Below are positions 45,424 through 57,312 of a stretch of 64,000 nt of DNA, piece by piece. Source of the DNA: Branchiostoma floridae (taxonomy: Eukaryota; Chordata; Leptocardii; Amphioxiformes; Branchiostomatidae); contig NC_049981.1 of the NCBI RefSeq assembly GCF_000003815.2, positions 9,279,828 to 9,343,827 on the forward strand, read 5' to 3'. Numbering within the stretch: the stretch's first letter is position 1; each line of letters opens with the position of its first letter. Made by a program: the position numbers and the translations under genes. The notes under the pieces were generated by a model. The model was not told where the DNA came from. It saw nothing but the letters and a program-made list of their open reading frames with translations, and made no database searches.

Positions 45424-48400
45424 AAACTAGAGGTCAGGTCAAAGGTAATGAATATTACATGAGATTGGTTTCATGGTCCAAAAGGCACCACAATTTTTTA
45501 AAACAAAATGAAGGCCACTAAATGAGATTAACTGCATTTAATTTTTGTCTAAGATAATCTATATTTTGCAATATTGCTATAATTGTTACCATTGAATTGC
45601 TGTAAACAAACTTATTGCTTTTATAATTTATTATATGCTAGAAAAACATACAGCAGCAGCAGGGAAATAGTGCAAACTGGTCACCTTTTATGGAAAATGA
45701 TCAATTCATCATAAGCTATACGTAAGATTATCCAAGACGGTAATTCTATGTGTACTGATTTTCGATTGATATTTCAAAAGCAGGAAAATGTTCATTATAA
45801 CATCAATGCTTCCAGTTATATAATTACTGACAGGCATGGTTGCTAATTATGATATTTAGACATTACCTGTGGCAGTGCCTTATATCAAGGAGGTTGAACC
45901 TCCTTGCTTATATTTAGAGCCAGTGTTCTTGATATGCATTGCTTGTGCCTTATGTCTGTTATGATATGAATGGTGGACTGCATTACACATTATTTAAATG
46001 TGAGTAGTATAGAGGGAGCTATGTCACTGCGAAAATGTATTTTTGACTAATATTCCCTTGTTTTGAGCATTTTGATAGATTATAATACACGATCTATGGC
46101 ACATCTGTGCAATTTGTAGACATGGTTAGAATGCTGCTCTAAAAGAATACCTATATCACAAATTTCTCCACAAAAATGGCAATCTCAATGGAGAGGAATT
46201 TGTTCATAAACAGAAAAATGACTATTTCTTAAATTTCAGGATTAGTGCTTTTAATGTTTATTGTGTAATAGTATGAAAAATGCTGTGCCATGTGGGAACT
46301 GAAACTTTTATTTTAGGAAAAGGCAGCTTTTGTTATAAACTTGTTGCAGTGGCCAAACAGACATTTTATTTTTCTTTCAACAGCAAGATTTTTAGAAATA
46401 TATAAGGAGCTTCAGGTTAGAAAATAGAATTATTTTCACCTTGGTTTTGCTGAAAAAATTGTATTTGTAGCTAGAAGCATTCAGCATAATAATGTTGTCT
46501 CTATTTTTCTGCTTCCTTTGAAAAAAGTGTATGTTGCACTAACTAGGGAAAATGCCATCAATAATTATCATATACATGTACAACTATAAAAGAGAATGGA
46601 TAGAGGGTAAATCTCTCTAAAATATGGATTTGCTTTGAATGTGGTACAGGGCTGTCTGCATCTTTAGATGTTTTCCATCATTGTTTGGGAGGCTGCATTG
46701 TAGATTTTTGTTGTCAAAGCTGTCATTTTAAGCTTACGGAAGACTAGTATATTTTTCAGTTTCATATTGTGTTTAAGTTCAGATTTTTGGGATGGATATC
46801 TGTCCTAACAAGCAAATTTCCATCCTGATACAGAGTGACGGGTCCTGGAGAGAGCCCTTAGTGTCATACATAACTGGTAGTGTTGTTGACAAAAAATGAA
46901 CACTTTCTACTTCAAACACTTTGTATAAAAGAATTAGATAGTTATAATATATAACTAAAAAAAGCATTTGCAAATTTAATATTAAAAGAACTGTGACAAA
47001 ATATCAAAAAGCGATTTTGTTCTAGTAACTTTTGCAAAATCTTGCAAGCAATCTTTTTTCTCTTCAAGCAGATATTTTAAAATGCTACGTTAAGAAGGTG
47101 TTCACTTCATTTAAAGTGTTCAATTTCTAAACAGCCAGTAGTATAGAGTTGAAATAGACCAACCACTGTTGTGCTTTATAGCCTAAAGAGTTATATATTT
47201 TACTAGGTGATAGGAACTAAATGCATTGCTGCTCAAATATATATATATATATTTTGCAACAACTTATACAAGTGGAACATATACCTAGCTTTTATATTAT
47301 TATTGAATTTAGATAGGGGAAAATGCTTTAGATTTATATAAACATAGGAACATGAACATTCTTATCATTATATTGATGTAGGCAACATATATATTTTAGT
47401 AGGTATGGACTAGTCCATTGAAAATCAGTCACAAATTAGTTAGATAGTTAAAGACCGCCATAGAAAAATGTGTCAAATGTGAAAACAACTTAAAGTGTGA
47501 AAGTTTGGGGAATTTTTACCAAGTTTAATGCTCCCATAACTGATTTTAACATATTGTAGTAGTGATAATCAAGTTATGTATGAAAATATAATGTGAGAAA
47601 AAATTGATTGTTATTCTGAAAAATGTTGCTTTTTCAAGATACATGTAGAATGGTAACCGTTGTATTTAGTTTTGATATAAGCCGGTTTATCGTAAAAACT
47701 AGCGATGTAATATAACGTCAAACTTGCAGGCCTCTGAGACATAAAGAAAACATGTTTGAACATATATGAACATGGTCTAAACAAGAGCTGTTTACAAGTT
47801 AGGGGCCTTCACCTTTGACATGTTACCCAGAATGCATTTTGCTGTGCATACACAATTCAAACAGTGGACAGGCTTATACAATGTAGCGATGTTTACAGCA
47901 ATGGTTACCTTTCAAATAGTACTAGAACCATGTATTCATGTATGTACATGTTTTGTTTTGATTGATGAAAGCTTCCTTGTCTTACACAGTAGCTCCAAAC
48001 TTTGTTTTGAAAGGTGTGAAAATGTTTTGTTTCCTTTTTGTTGTCATCCAGCATTTTTTTAATATATGATATTCTAATGCAATATTTTGCAAAATGTGTT
48101 TGTCTGTATAAGTGTATATGGTGTGTGTGTATGTGTGTGTACAGTATAGATATACATGTATTTTGGCTTTTGATATAAAAGCCACATAACAAAAAACTCT
48201 TGAATATCACAGAATGCACAGAAGCTCGTTTTGTTCCAGTTGCTTTTTGCAGTCTTTTCAGAAGTGAAACTATTCATATCAAATATGCGCCAAATGTATT
48301 ACAATAATTACATGTATTATTGGTAACTTATAACCAATCAAAATCTTTCTGACAAATCCTAAGTGTTTAACAGCCAATCAGCACCAAGGACAGGTACTTT

Positions 48401-48580
48401 GATCATGAAATTTAATTAAATTGAATGGAACAAGAGGTTTGGTGAAGGGGGCCCAGGAAAAGCTCGTAGGCATTTACACCCCTTCATGTTGTATTTTCCC
48501 TCCATCAACATAATATTCTTTATTGTTTTAATTTATGCAAAAATAGAGAAAACAAAAACAAATGTTCACAATACCGGAGT
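45424..48580. other. 3' flank of PAQR gene and AT-rich intergenic DNA
   Basis: No gene is supported. It probably contains the PAQR 3' UTR; no clear polyadenylation site can be chosen among many AT-rich candidates. A 19-bp perfect palindrome AAGGAGGTTGAACCTCCTT lies near 45887. Confidence 0.5.
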
Positions 48581-48589
48581 ACATTGTCA

Positions 48590-51300
48590 CTCGGGGGTAG
48601 ATTTTTAATACACCGGTACATGAGGACATGAAAACTGTATCTTCAAAAGCTCCCCATCCCTCTTAACAGGAATTCCAAGGAAGCTATTGAGATTACCTTT
48701 TGAATTTTCATTGATGCTATATTTGCCTCGTTCCAGACGGATTATTAAGTGGTTAGCGTGCATATTCAAAGCTGTGTTGTACGTGCTCCGTACCAGATAA
48801 GTTATGCCAAGGACTTTATATAACGTCCTTCGTTATGTCTTTATCACCGCAAACAGACCAATCCTGAGTTCATCATAATTATCAGTTCTGTCAATGAGAG
48901 GATAGCAATTATTGGTTCGACCAATGAGAGAGTCACTGCATGTCCATTAAATATAATTATATTTTCAGCATAGGTGTTAGCTACAGTAAAAGTTTATTTA
49001 TTTATTCATGAGAAGCTTTCATTGAGATCATGAGGGAAGAGGCAAGGATAAAATGATATATAACAGAAATAAGGATTGCATAATGAGAAGTTCAAAACAG
49101 CTATTTTAAAAAAATTCTTGAGGGAAACTATTCTATAACAGAATTTGGTTTCTCTTGTATTGTAAGACGGCAGGGACAATATATGGTGGAAGTTGTAATT
49201 ATTCATAAATTACTGTTTCAAATTTCATAATTTCTAACCATAAACTTTGTATGGGTTGCTTATGGTGGATGGTGGCCCACAGCCCTACTAGAAGCGTTAG
49301 TATAGTGCCCGCTGCGTTCTTTTTATTCCGTTTGCGCCTGGTATATAAGTACACGTTCACATAGGTCGTGCTTTCGTCGTACAATTTTTAATGGCATTGG
49401 ATTTTCAAGCAGGCTGAGACAGAACCAACCACCAACATGGATCCAAAACACCATTTTGTGTACCAAGACAGTTGAACTTTGCAGGAGATGTACATTTTTG
49501 TCCTCCAAAATGCCCGAAGTTAACGATCGTACAACGATCGTACGTACACGACCTATGTTACCACGCCCTAACTGGTTTCGATACGTATCGGGACTCGTAT
49601 CCAGGTCGTACACTACCAATTTTTTTTTACCCAAAAAGTAACATTTTTTAAACTAAAAAATTACTATTTTTTCTATAAAAAATAACAACTGGAAAATAAC
49701 ATTGTCACCAGCTGCCAGACGACTTTTGACAATTTTCCAACGGCAACCTTAATCAAGGACGCTATAGAACGTCCTTGTCATATTCAAAACCTTCCCATCA
49801 GTTTCGCCTCTTATGAGGAATTCCGAGGAAGTTATTGAGATTACCTTTACTGTGATGACGCCATATTTTGCTTCGTTCCAGACAGATTAGTGTGTGGTTA
49901 ACGTGCATATTCAAAGCTTGGGGATACGTGCTCTGTTAGATTTACAGTAAGTCTTACATCGGACAAAGCAGCCAATTATTGACATTAATATATGTTATCA
50001 TTGTATATGCGCATAAGAAGGCAAACAGACATTAGAAAGAGAATAGACATTTTACTATATATTTAGTCAAGAGCTTTATTATGTATGACATAGTCCTTTG
50101 TACAACAAATGGAATTCATTAGAAGAAGTTGATAATTATGCGTTTTGTTTTGAGGTGTAATTTGTACTTGATAGAACAGAAGATGACAGCTGAACTTTAT
50201 TGACTATTGAATTTTTCTCATTGGACTGGTCCAGAAAAAGTGGATTTGAAAAATTTGGTGGACGGGATGTTGGACCTATTAAAAATGAACAGATTCCATG
50301 ATCAGGCATTCACACGTTTTGGGTCTGACTCTTACTGGTCGAGAAAAATAAGAAGAGCGAAGTAGAGTCTACAGTAACTGTTATTTCTACCATCTTTTAC
50401 AGTCAATTGTACAGAGGCACTTAGCCTTGTAGGATTTTAAAAAGCCAGTGGGAGTCGAACACTACACAAAACAGATTTTTTTTGTAGCGAAATGGACCAT
50501 TGTGTTGAGTATCGCCCATTCACAAGTTCTCACATACTGAATCAGGTTCGGGTCCGGACCTGGACCTGATGCTCTGGACCTGAACTGGACCTGGACCTGA
50601 ATCTTCTGTACCGGTACCCACCCCTAACTGATATACATTGTAAAGGAAAACACCAAATCGAAGGTCAAGTTCGATAATGAGCCCTTGGTGGCTTTATGAG
50701 GTACAGTGCATTGGAACTTGGCCTCACAGCCAGCAAGTCTTTTATTCCAGAAATAACATTAAATTTTCCAAAATACAGCAGTTAGAAACCACCGTTCTTC
50801 GACTTGCTATCCCTAAATCCCCCTATAGTCATAAAAACAACGATATAGGTTACAACATGGATAAAGGTGAACTAGCATTTCAACTGCACTCCGGGCTGCC
50901 GAACTGTTGCACTTTATCACAGGTCAACAAAATCAGGCAAAAATCCATGCACGTGCTGATGTCACCCATAAAATTCACTTCCTGTGTCCTGACGTTCTGG
51001 GTACAAAACTTGTAGAATAAGTTTCTAATCCTTTCTTATATCATTAACATTCTAGTACAACTGGAAACATTGTCACTAGCGGCAGGACGATTTTATACAA
51101 TTTACAACGGATATCTGGCAACCTTCATCAAGGACGTTATATATGAAACGTCCTTACATGAAATAATTCAAAACATCAGTTTTGCCTCTGAATTGAATTC
51201 CAAAGAAGCTACATGGAGATTACCTGTACTGTGTTTACTCGTTCCAGACAAATTAGTGGATAACGTGCATATTCAAAGCTTGTGCTTTCTTGCTTCTAAT
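48590..51300. repeat. Three diverged copies of a ~200-bp upstream repeat
   Basis: Copies at about 48590-48800, 49770-49950 and 51150-51300 share (C/G)GAATTCC(A/G)AGGAAG, ATTGAGATTACC, TCGTTCCAGAC and GTGCATATTCAAAGC. A fourth copy is at 57780-57995. They lie upstream of the LRR-Ig genes and are part of, or older than, the block duplication. Confidence 0.7.
50222..50627. mobile_element. hAT-like MITE, truncated copy of 19790-20222 (inverted)
   Basis: The right end CTGTACCGGTACCCACCCCTA is intact. The left end stops inside GGACTGGTCCAGAAAAAG. Subterminal GGTCCGGACCTGGACCTGAT is kept. Confidence 0.85.
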
Positions 51301-51879
51301 GCAACAAAAGGAGCCAATTTAACTAGATTATTGATATGTCCTTGTATATGCACATTGTATATGCACATTGTATATGCACATTAAAAACGGGATGAACAGA
51401 TATTAGGAATTCTACTATATGATGTACAATATACTATATCTGTTAAGTGCTTTATCTGGTACAACATAGTCTTTTGTACAGTAAATACAGTAAAATCATA
51501 AACCTGATGTACAAGGTGATATGCGTTGTGTTATGAGTTGCTATTTATCTTTGATAGAATAGAAAATGAACAATATTTTGTAGTAGAGTGTACTTTATAC
51601 AAGAAAGAGAGAGCTGAACCTTGTAGACTGATATATAACCTTATATAATGCACCTAAGTTATACGGACAAAATCATATTTCTTGTGCATTTAGAAAAATT
51701 TTTGTTGTAAAATATATCTGTTCCTACATTTACCATCAAAACAAGCTTTGGTTCGGGGCGTTCTCTCTGATAGGAAAAAAAAAACTTAACGTCGAGCTAA
51801 CCTTTTTCCTGATTGGTCGCAGGGATGTCAGATAGACACAGTACTAATCACATGAATGGTAATGCATATTTACAAACAT

Positions 51880-52722
51880 TATCATATATCAAGGAGACTG
51901 ATCTGGAAAAGGGTACAGCTCAGATGCTGTGACTGTTTTAAGTGAGCCGGCTGCTCTTCTTTGGAATTCCTGGTAAATCCGGTCTACCTAACACTGTGGA
52001 ACAGGATTTACGGATGATCACAAAGCAAGGTGGGCTGTTTGACGATTGTTATACATGTAATAATGGTTTGAATTTCTGAGATTATCCCCGTTACCTGTGT
52101 TTGCACATTGAATTCCTTGTTGATACTTTGCATCAATTATGAAGAAAACCAATTGTGTTTCACCTCATAAACAGTTATTTTTTTCAACCTATCAAATCCT
52201 TTTTTTCTTTTTGCTTTATTGCTTCTTGGGCCGGAATACCGGTGCATTAGTAGCCTTGTTTGCAGACGTTTGAAACAGCGTCTTTTATATGTTAAAAGTG
52301 TGCGAAGAAGGCTGTTTACTTTATACACGGGTGTTTCGGAAGGGTTCATATTTTTCAGTATGATCCGGGCTTGCATTGCACAGGCTTCCATAAAGTTATT
52401 TACCAACACAGATAAACTTTCAAGCTAATATTGTCTGATGATACTACAAATTATAGCCACATTTTTCGATAAGCGTAATTGGCGGCTTTGACTCCGTATA
52501 GTACGTTGTTATCCAGAATCAATTGTTAATATTTGTATTATTGTATTTGCCTATCTTTACCAATTTTTCGGATAGTCTTGCCCATCGAGATACTTTCTAG
52601 TGTGGTGTGTAAAGAAATAAAATGCAAGTTCAGAAATTGCCTAAAAGATGTATGCCAATTTATTTCCAGTCTTAGTCATTTCAGGTCACTATGAGATATT
52701 CAAACTATTTTTTATCTTTCAG
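51880..52722 (+). promoter_or_regulatory. 5' flank and candidate noncoding leader of LRR-Ig gene A
   Basis: The segment with GTGAGCCGGCTGCTCTT (about 51942) and TTTTTCAGTATGATCCGGGC (about 52352) is duplicated at 58490-58985 upstream of gene B, and its last part again at 59045-59155. A clean acceptor TTTATCTTTCAG ends at 52722 (matching TCTCTTTCAG ending at 60628 for gene B), so an upstream noncoding exon is likely. Core promoter elements cannot be placed. Confidence 0.45.
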
Positions 52723-52788
52723 GTTGCACTTAAATGACTATACTGAGCCACAACTTGCGGTGACCATTGAAACAGATACAGTACAGAA

Positions 52789-55700
52789 ATGGCAGGCACG
52801 AATATGTCACTTTGTCTTCTCTTTCTGTTGGCGGTTTCGCCATCTCTGGCTGGTTCATCTTGTCCTGGCCTTTGTGAGGTAAAACGTACGGGGTATTGTT
52901 ATGCACGTGAAGTGATAGATATAAATCGTCATTTCCTCTATGGCTATGGCATCTCCAACTTACCTTGCGCAACTTGCAACACGACCGGGCAGAGGGATGA
53001 ATATCAGCTCGGGTGTCTGCCAGCCACTCTCAGGAGGCTCCAAGTGGCAGGGCACTCCGACAGCAGCGGTAGGCTGAAGCCTCTGCCTGCTCTTTCTCAG
53101 CTCCACACGCTGCTCCTGGGGCCTGGCCACATCCTGACGGCTGAACGCGAAGCGTTTTCTGCCGTGCCAAACCTCCTCGCACTGTCCATGAGCAACAACG
53201 CCATCAAAGTCATTGGAAATTGGTTTGGCGGAATCAGCAAGTTGCAACAGCTCGAGCTCTCTGGGAATGAAATCAAAGAAATCAAGAGGAATGCTCTGCA
53301 GCCACTGACAGAGCTGTGCATTCTAAGGCTGGACCACAACAGGCTTGTTGCTGTGGAAGAGTGGTACTTCGCAGGATTGACCAACCTCAAGTATCTGCAC
53401 CTGAACTACAACAACATCTCGTATATAGCCGGGAATTTCTTAGATCATCTCCCAAGGCTACAAATGTTCTCCCTTATACACAACAAGCTGGCTTCCATCT
53501 CCAGGCAGATAATCAGCACCATGTCTGGACTCAAAAAGAGTCTCTTCATAGAGGAGAATCCTTTCCGCTGCACCTGTGCCCTGGAGAGTTTGAAGTCGTT
53601 AGGGGCTAGGGCATTGAAGCCCCATGTCTACAGCAGTTTGCGGTGCAGCTACCCGCCTAGCCTTGCCGGGAGAAAGATCGCCGACGTGGAGAGAATGCTA
53701 TGGCCATGTCCGCCACCCACAGCCAGGGTATCACGTCAGGGCGACGGAGCCACTCTCGTCTGTGAGGTCTTCTGGGAGAAGCAGCCAGAGATCAAGTGGT
53801 TGGACCCAAGAGGGAGGCCCGTTGGAGAAAGAGAGTCCCTCGACTCATGTGTACATGGTGGTACTGTGAGCACACGCTTGGAGCACAAAGTTCCCACCAC
53901 CCAGTCTCCTGAGGGAGAAACGGCGCACTCAACCGATGACTCCAGCCTACCCTACATCGGCAAGTCCACCTCCACCCTCCGCCTGAGCAAGCAGGCCTAC
54001 CGATGCTGGACGGAGGGCAGTTTCCGGTGTGTCGTGCAGTCTACACCAGGCATCACCGCTGTGGATCTACCGCTGACCAAGTCAAGTGAGATTAACGGAG
54101 GACAGAGGCAAGACAACATCATGATGACAACCGCACAGCAAAATGCAACGGTTACGGAAAGGATCATCAAACTGAAGGACAAAAACAGTCTACCGGGTGG
54201 CACTAATCCAGCAAGTACTGACAAACCGCGATGGAATAACGCGATGACCGCTGTCTACACCACAACGCCTCTCCAGCAGAACACGAGTATCATGGCAAGG
54301 ATGAGCAAAACCACTGACAAGAACACCCAGCAGGGTGGCACCACTCCAGCCGATGATGATGATCCACTGAGGAAAACCGTAATGATGATTATTACCTTCA
54401 TTGCAAGCGCAGGTGCAGGCCTAGTAATATTCTCGCTGTACAATGCATTGGGCACCTGTTACAGGCGCTACAAGAGGGAGCAAAATCAGCGTCAGTACTT
54501 GCACAACAATGCTGCAGGTGCTATTGGAGGCATACCACTGCAAAACATCCAGGCACCGCCCGCTGCACCCACGACTGGAAACCCTGTATCTCCACAGAAC
54601 GCGTATGAAGACATCCCGGATGACAACACCATTGCTCCGTATGCCGAAACGACGCGTTTGGACAATCCCGTGTATGGCGCAGACGCGACAGGGCCGAAAG
54701 GTGCCACATCGACCCTAAACCCTTGTCCCCTACCCACAGCCGCAGGACCAACTAACTCCAACGCCTCATCAAGATCACGGCACGTGGGCAAGGCCCCAGA
54801 TCCGCCTCCACGGTCTGACAGGCCAGGCAACACCAGCGACTCTGCCTACTACCCTCCAGCCACAAGGGCGACTCATGCAGAGAAGAGAAGGACCCACCGC
54901 ACCAACAAAAACTCCAACGTCTCTTTGAAACCGCAAGATTCGGGACTGTCATCCAGGCCATGCCACGGGGCCACAGCAGACCCACAAGGCTCGGGCTCGG
55001 AAGGAAAGGAGGAGGTCAATGGTCCCAACATCTACCTTGACCTCAACGGCGCATCAGGCCCCTCTGGTTCGGAAACGGCTCAACAAAGGAAGGTCCCGGG
55101 TCCACTTAAACGGACCCATACGTACGTCAACTCCAACGTCTCATCGAAACCGCAAGATTCGGGACTGTCATCCAGGCCGCACCACGGGGCCGCAGCGTAC
55201 CCACAAGGCTCAGGGGCGGACGGAGAAGAGGAGGTCGATGGTCCCAACATCTACCTTGACCTCAACGGCGCATCAGGCCCCTCTGGTTCGGAAACGACTC
55301 AAGCAGAGAAAATCCCGGATCCACTCCCACGGACCAAGAGGCATGCCAACTCCAGCAAACGTCTCATCGCAGCCAAAAGTCTCAGAGACGACTCGGAGAA
55401 GATCCCAGATCCGCTTCCACGGATCCACACCTATGTCAACTCCAATGTCAACTCCAAGGTCTCATCACTACCTCGAGGCATGGAGACGACTCAAGCAGAG
55501 AGGATCCCAGATCCACTTCCACGGATCCACACCTATGTCAACTCCAATGTCAACTCCAAGGTCTCATCACTACCTCGAGGCATGGAGACGACTCAAGCAG
55601 AGAGGATCCCGGATCCACTCCCACGGACCAAGAGGCGTGCCAACTCCAGCAAACGTCTCATCGCAGCCAAAAGTCTCAGAGACGACTCGGAGAAGATCCC

Positions 55701-55839
55701 GGATCCACTTCCACGGATCCACACCTATGTCAACTCCAACGTCTCATCACAACCACAAGGCATGGACATGATCCAAACAGAAGAGATCCCAGATCCACTT
55801 CCACGGATCCACACGTACAAAAATGTACGCCAACTCTAA
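52789..55839 (+). CDS. LRR-Ig transmembrane receptor A (single coding exon)
   Basis: 1016 residues. Signal peptide 1-21; Cys-rich LRR N-cap about 24-75; some seven LRRs about 85-245 (LxxLxLxxNxI forms such as LKYLHLNYNNISYIA); LRR C-cap with NPFRCTCALESL about 257-305; one Ig-like domain about 308-430 (LVCEVFWE, IKWLDPRG, FRCVVQS); a Thr/Asn-rich stalk; one membrane span about 529-552; a 463-residue tail. The tail carries YEDI, NPVYGA, two IYLDLNG, four TYVNSN and a final TYKNV, plus PDPPPR and repeated IPDPLPR blocks. YxN is a Grb2-type SH2 site and NPxY a PTB site by known consensus. This suggests an adhesion or immune-type receptor that signals through tyrosine phosphorylation; ligand unknown. 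The start is fixed by the leader and by gene B. Confidence 0.93.
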   Translation: MAGTNMSLCLLFLLAVSPSLAGSSCPGLCEVKRTGYCYAREVIDINRHFLYGYGISNLPCATCNTTGQRDEYQLGCLPATLRRLQVAGHSDSSGRLKPLPALSQLHTLLLGPGHILTAEREAFSAVPNLLALSMSNNAIKVIGNWFGGISKLQQLELSGNEIKEIKRNALQPLTELCILRLDHNRLVAVEEWYFAGLTNLKYLHLNYNNISYIAGNFLDHLPRLQMFSLIHNKLASISRQIISTMSGLKKSLFIEENPFRCTCALESLKSLGARALKPHVYSSLRCSYPPSLAGRKIADVERMLWPCPPPTARVSRQGDGATLVCEVFWEKQPEIKWLDPRGRPVGERESLDSCVHGGTVSTRLEHKVPTTQSPEGETAHSTDDSSLPYIGKSTSTLRLSKQAYRCWTEGSFRCVVQSTPGITAVDLPLTKSSEINGGQRQDNIMMTTAQQNATVTERIIKLKDKNSLPGGTNPASTDKPRWNNAMTAVYTTTPLQQNTSIMARMSKTTDKNTQQGGTTPADDDDPLRKTVMMIITFIASAGAGLVIFSLYNALGTCYRRYKREQNQRQYLHNNAAGAIGGIPLQNIQAPPAAPTTGNPVSPQNAYEDIPDDNTIAPYAETTRLDNPVYGADATGPKGATSTLNPCPLPTAAGPTNSNASSRSRHVGKAPDPPPRSDRPGNTSDSAYYPPATRATHAEKRRTHRTNKNSNVSLKPQDSGLSSRPCHGATADPQGSGSEGKEEVNGPNIYLDLNGASGPSGSETAQQRKVPGPLKRTHTYVNSNVSSKPQDSGLSSRPHHGAAAYPQGSGADGEEEVDGPNIYLDLNGASGPSGSETTQAEKIPDPLPRTKRHANSSKRLIAAKSLRDDSEKIPDPLPRIHTYVNSNVNSKVSSLPRGMETTQAERIPDPLPRIHTYVNSNVNSKVSSLPRGMETTQAERIPDPLPRTKRRANSSKRLIAAKSLRDDSEKIPDPLPRIHTYVNSNVSSQPQGMDMIQTEEIPDPLPRIHTYKNVRQL

Positions 55840-56010
55840 AGTCTTATCACAACCACGAGGCATGGAGATGACTCATTGAAAACAGAAGAGATCCCGGACC
55901 CCTTCCACTGGTCCACATGTACATCAACTCTAACACTTCATCACAACCTCAATGCATGGGGATGACTCAACACAAAGAGATCTCGGATCCACTCCCATTC
56001 TCAGGAAATT
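55840..56010 (+). pseudogene. Former tail-coding repeats, now 3' UTR of gene A
   Basis: After the stop, sequence still resembles the tail repeat at DNA level: CATGGAGATGACTC, AGAGATCCCGGACCCC, ACATCAACTCTAAC, CATCACAACCTC, CATGGGGATGACTC and GATCTCGGATCCACTCCC. The reading frame is lost by a ~10-bp insertion just before the stop. Confidence 0.8.
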
Positions 56011-56704
56011 CCACTCTTTGTGGTCTACAACAAAGATGAGAGAGCTAACCTTGCGCGGAACAGGACTATGATTCTGGACAATGATTCTGATTTGTCGTAT
56101 TGAACTGTATATACAAAATGTAGTATCACTTACTTTGTTGCTGTCTGCATATGCATGTTTCCATTGTGATCTGGAGAGATGCGCTAACACATTGTGAGAA
56201 TGTGTCTGAGTAAGAATTAAAAAGAGCAATAATTCTTAGGCGAGCCTATGTGAAGATTGACATTATGTATATGCTTGAATGTACATGTAATTGTTAACTT
56301 TCTAGTGTTCAAAGTTCAGTGAAATTTGTAATATCTGTGAATATATGAATGAACATTGTTTAGCTGTTGTTGAAACTCCTAACTTGCACTGTTTTAACTT
56401 TTACTGTAAATATTATTTTGTAATATTTGGCCATGCTCTCCTCCAGTTTTTCTAAAAACAGCAATTTATGACTATACAAGATTGCTTTATACATTGTCAG
56501 TACCAGTGGTCAGTAAAATTGATTGAATCGTTTGAAATTGTGGCTCCCAATTTTATTTGATTGGGCACTTCTTGTAATTACTTTTAGTTTACACAACCCT
56601 AGGCATCACTTAAATAAGCATAACTGAAGAGGATATATATCTCACTGGACAGTGGTATGTTGGCATTGGTGCTGTGTTCTAAATTCAACTAGAGATTGGC
56701 AACC

Positions 56705-57110
56705 TCATACCTCCATGAAATATCTACGTTTTGTAGATGCCACAAATGTAAAATTCCCATAATTTATCATTAATCAGTTTTGCCATTTTTGCCATAGATT
56801 ATGCAAATTGGTTTATTTGCATATTTGGTATCCGTCTATTATGATGTGCATGTGCTACATTTATTGAAGTACAGTACTGTTATGGAAAACGATGGAATTA
56901 TACAATTTCCTCATTAATTATGGAAAACAATGGAATTATACAATTTCCTCATTAATTATGCCAACTAAGTCCTCATTTGCAGACTCTGTTGATCATTAAC
57001 TACTTTGCCAAAGCTACCTGCATGCTTAAAATGATGGAAGTCGTTCCTTTGTTCACTTATCCTCTTTGGAATGTCTTGGCAAAAACACCCCTGCAGTTCC
57101 AATCTCAAAT
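56705..57110. repeat. Dispersed ~400-bp repeat, CATACCTCCATGAAATAT family
   Basis: Matches segments at about 13340-13740 and 18385-18830: CATACCTCCATGAAATAT, TTGAAGT(C/A)CAGT, GGAATTATACAATTTCCTC, AAAAC(G/A)CCCCTG. A TTATGGAAAACAATGGAAT stretch is repeated twice here. Confidence 0.75.
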
Positions 57111-57233
57111 GTTAGGGGGCTCAAACCTGCACCACTTTGTCATGACACCAAAAGCTATCTGTCATTCAAATAATAGGATCACATCATATCTGGGACAAGA
57201 GATACATTGCAAAAAAAACTGCTGTGATAGAAT

Positions 57234-57312
57234 CAATCAATCAATCAATCAATCAATAACCTTTATTTAGACTGGAATAGCCCTGATGGCCTTAGCCGCT
57301 GTTCCCAGAGGT
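57234..57312 (-). mobile_element. CR1-like LINE 3' end
   Basis: On the minus strand, CTCTGGGAACAGCGGCTAAG and GGGCTATTCCAGTCTAAATA end in AAAGGTTATTGATTG with a (ATTG)n tail. No coding part. Confidence 0.65.

Noticed and set aside
55019-55771. 250-codon Arg/Ser/Pro-rich frame (and 62605-63408 in gene B)
   Set aside because: Alternative-frame shadow of the repeat-built LRR-Ig tail; the main frame carries domains and conserved tyrosine motifs.
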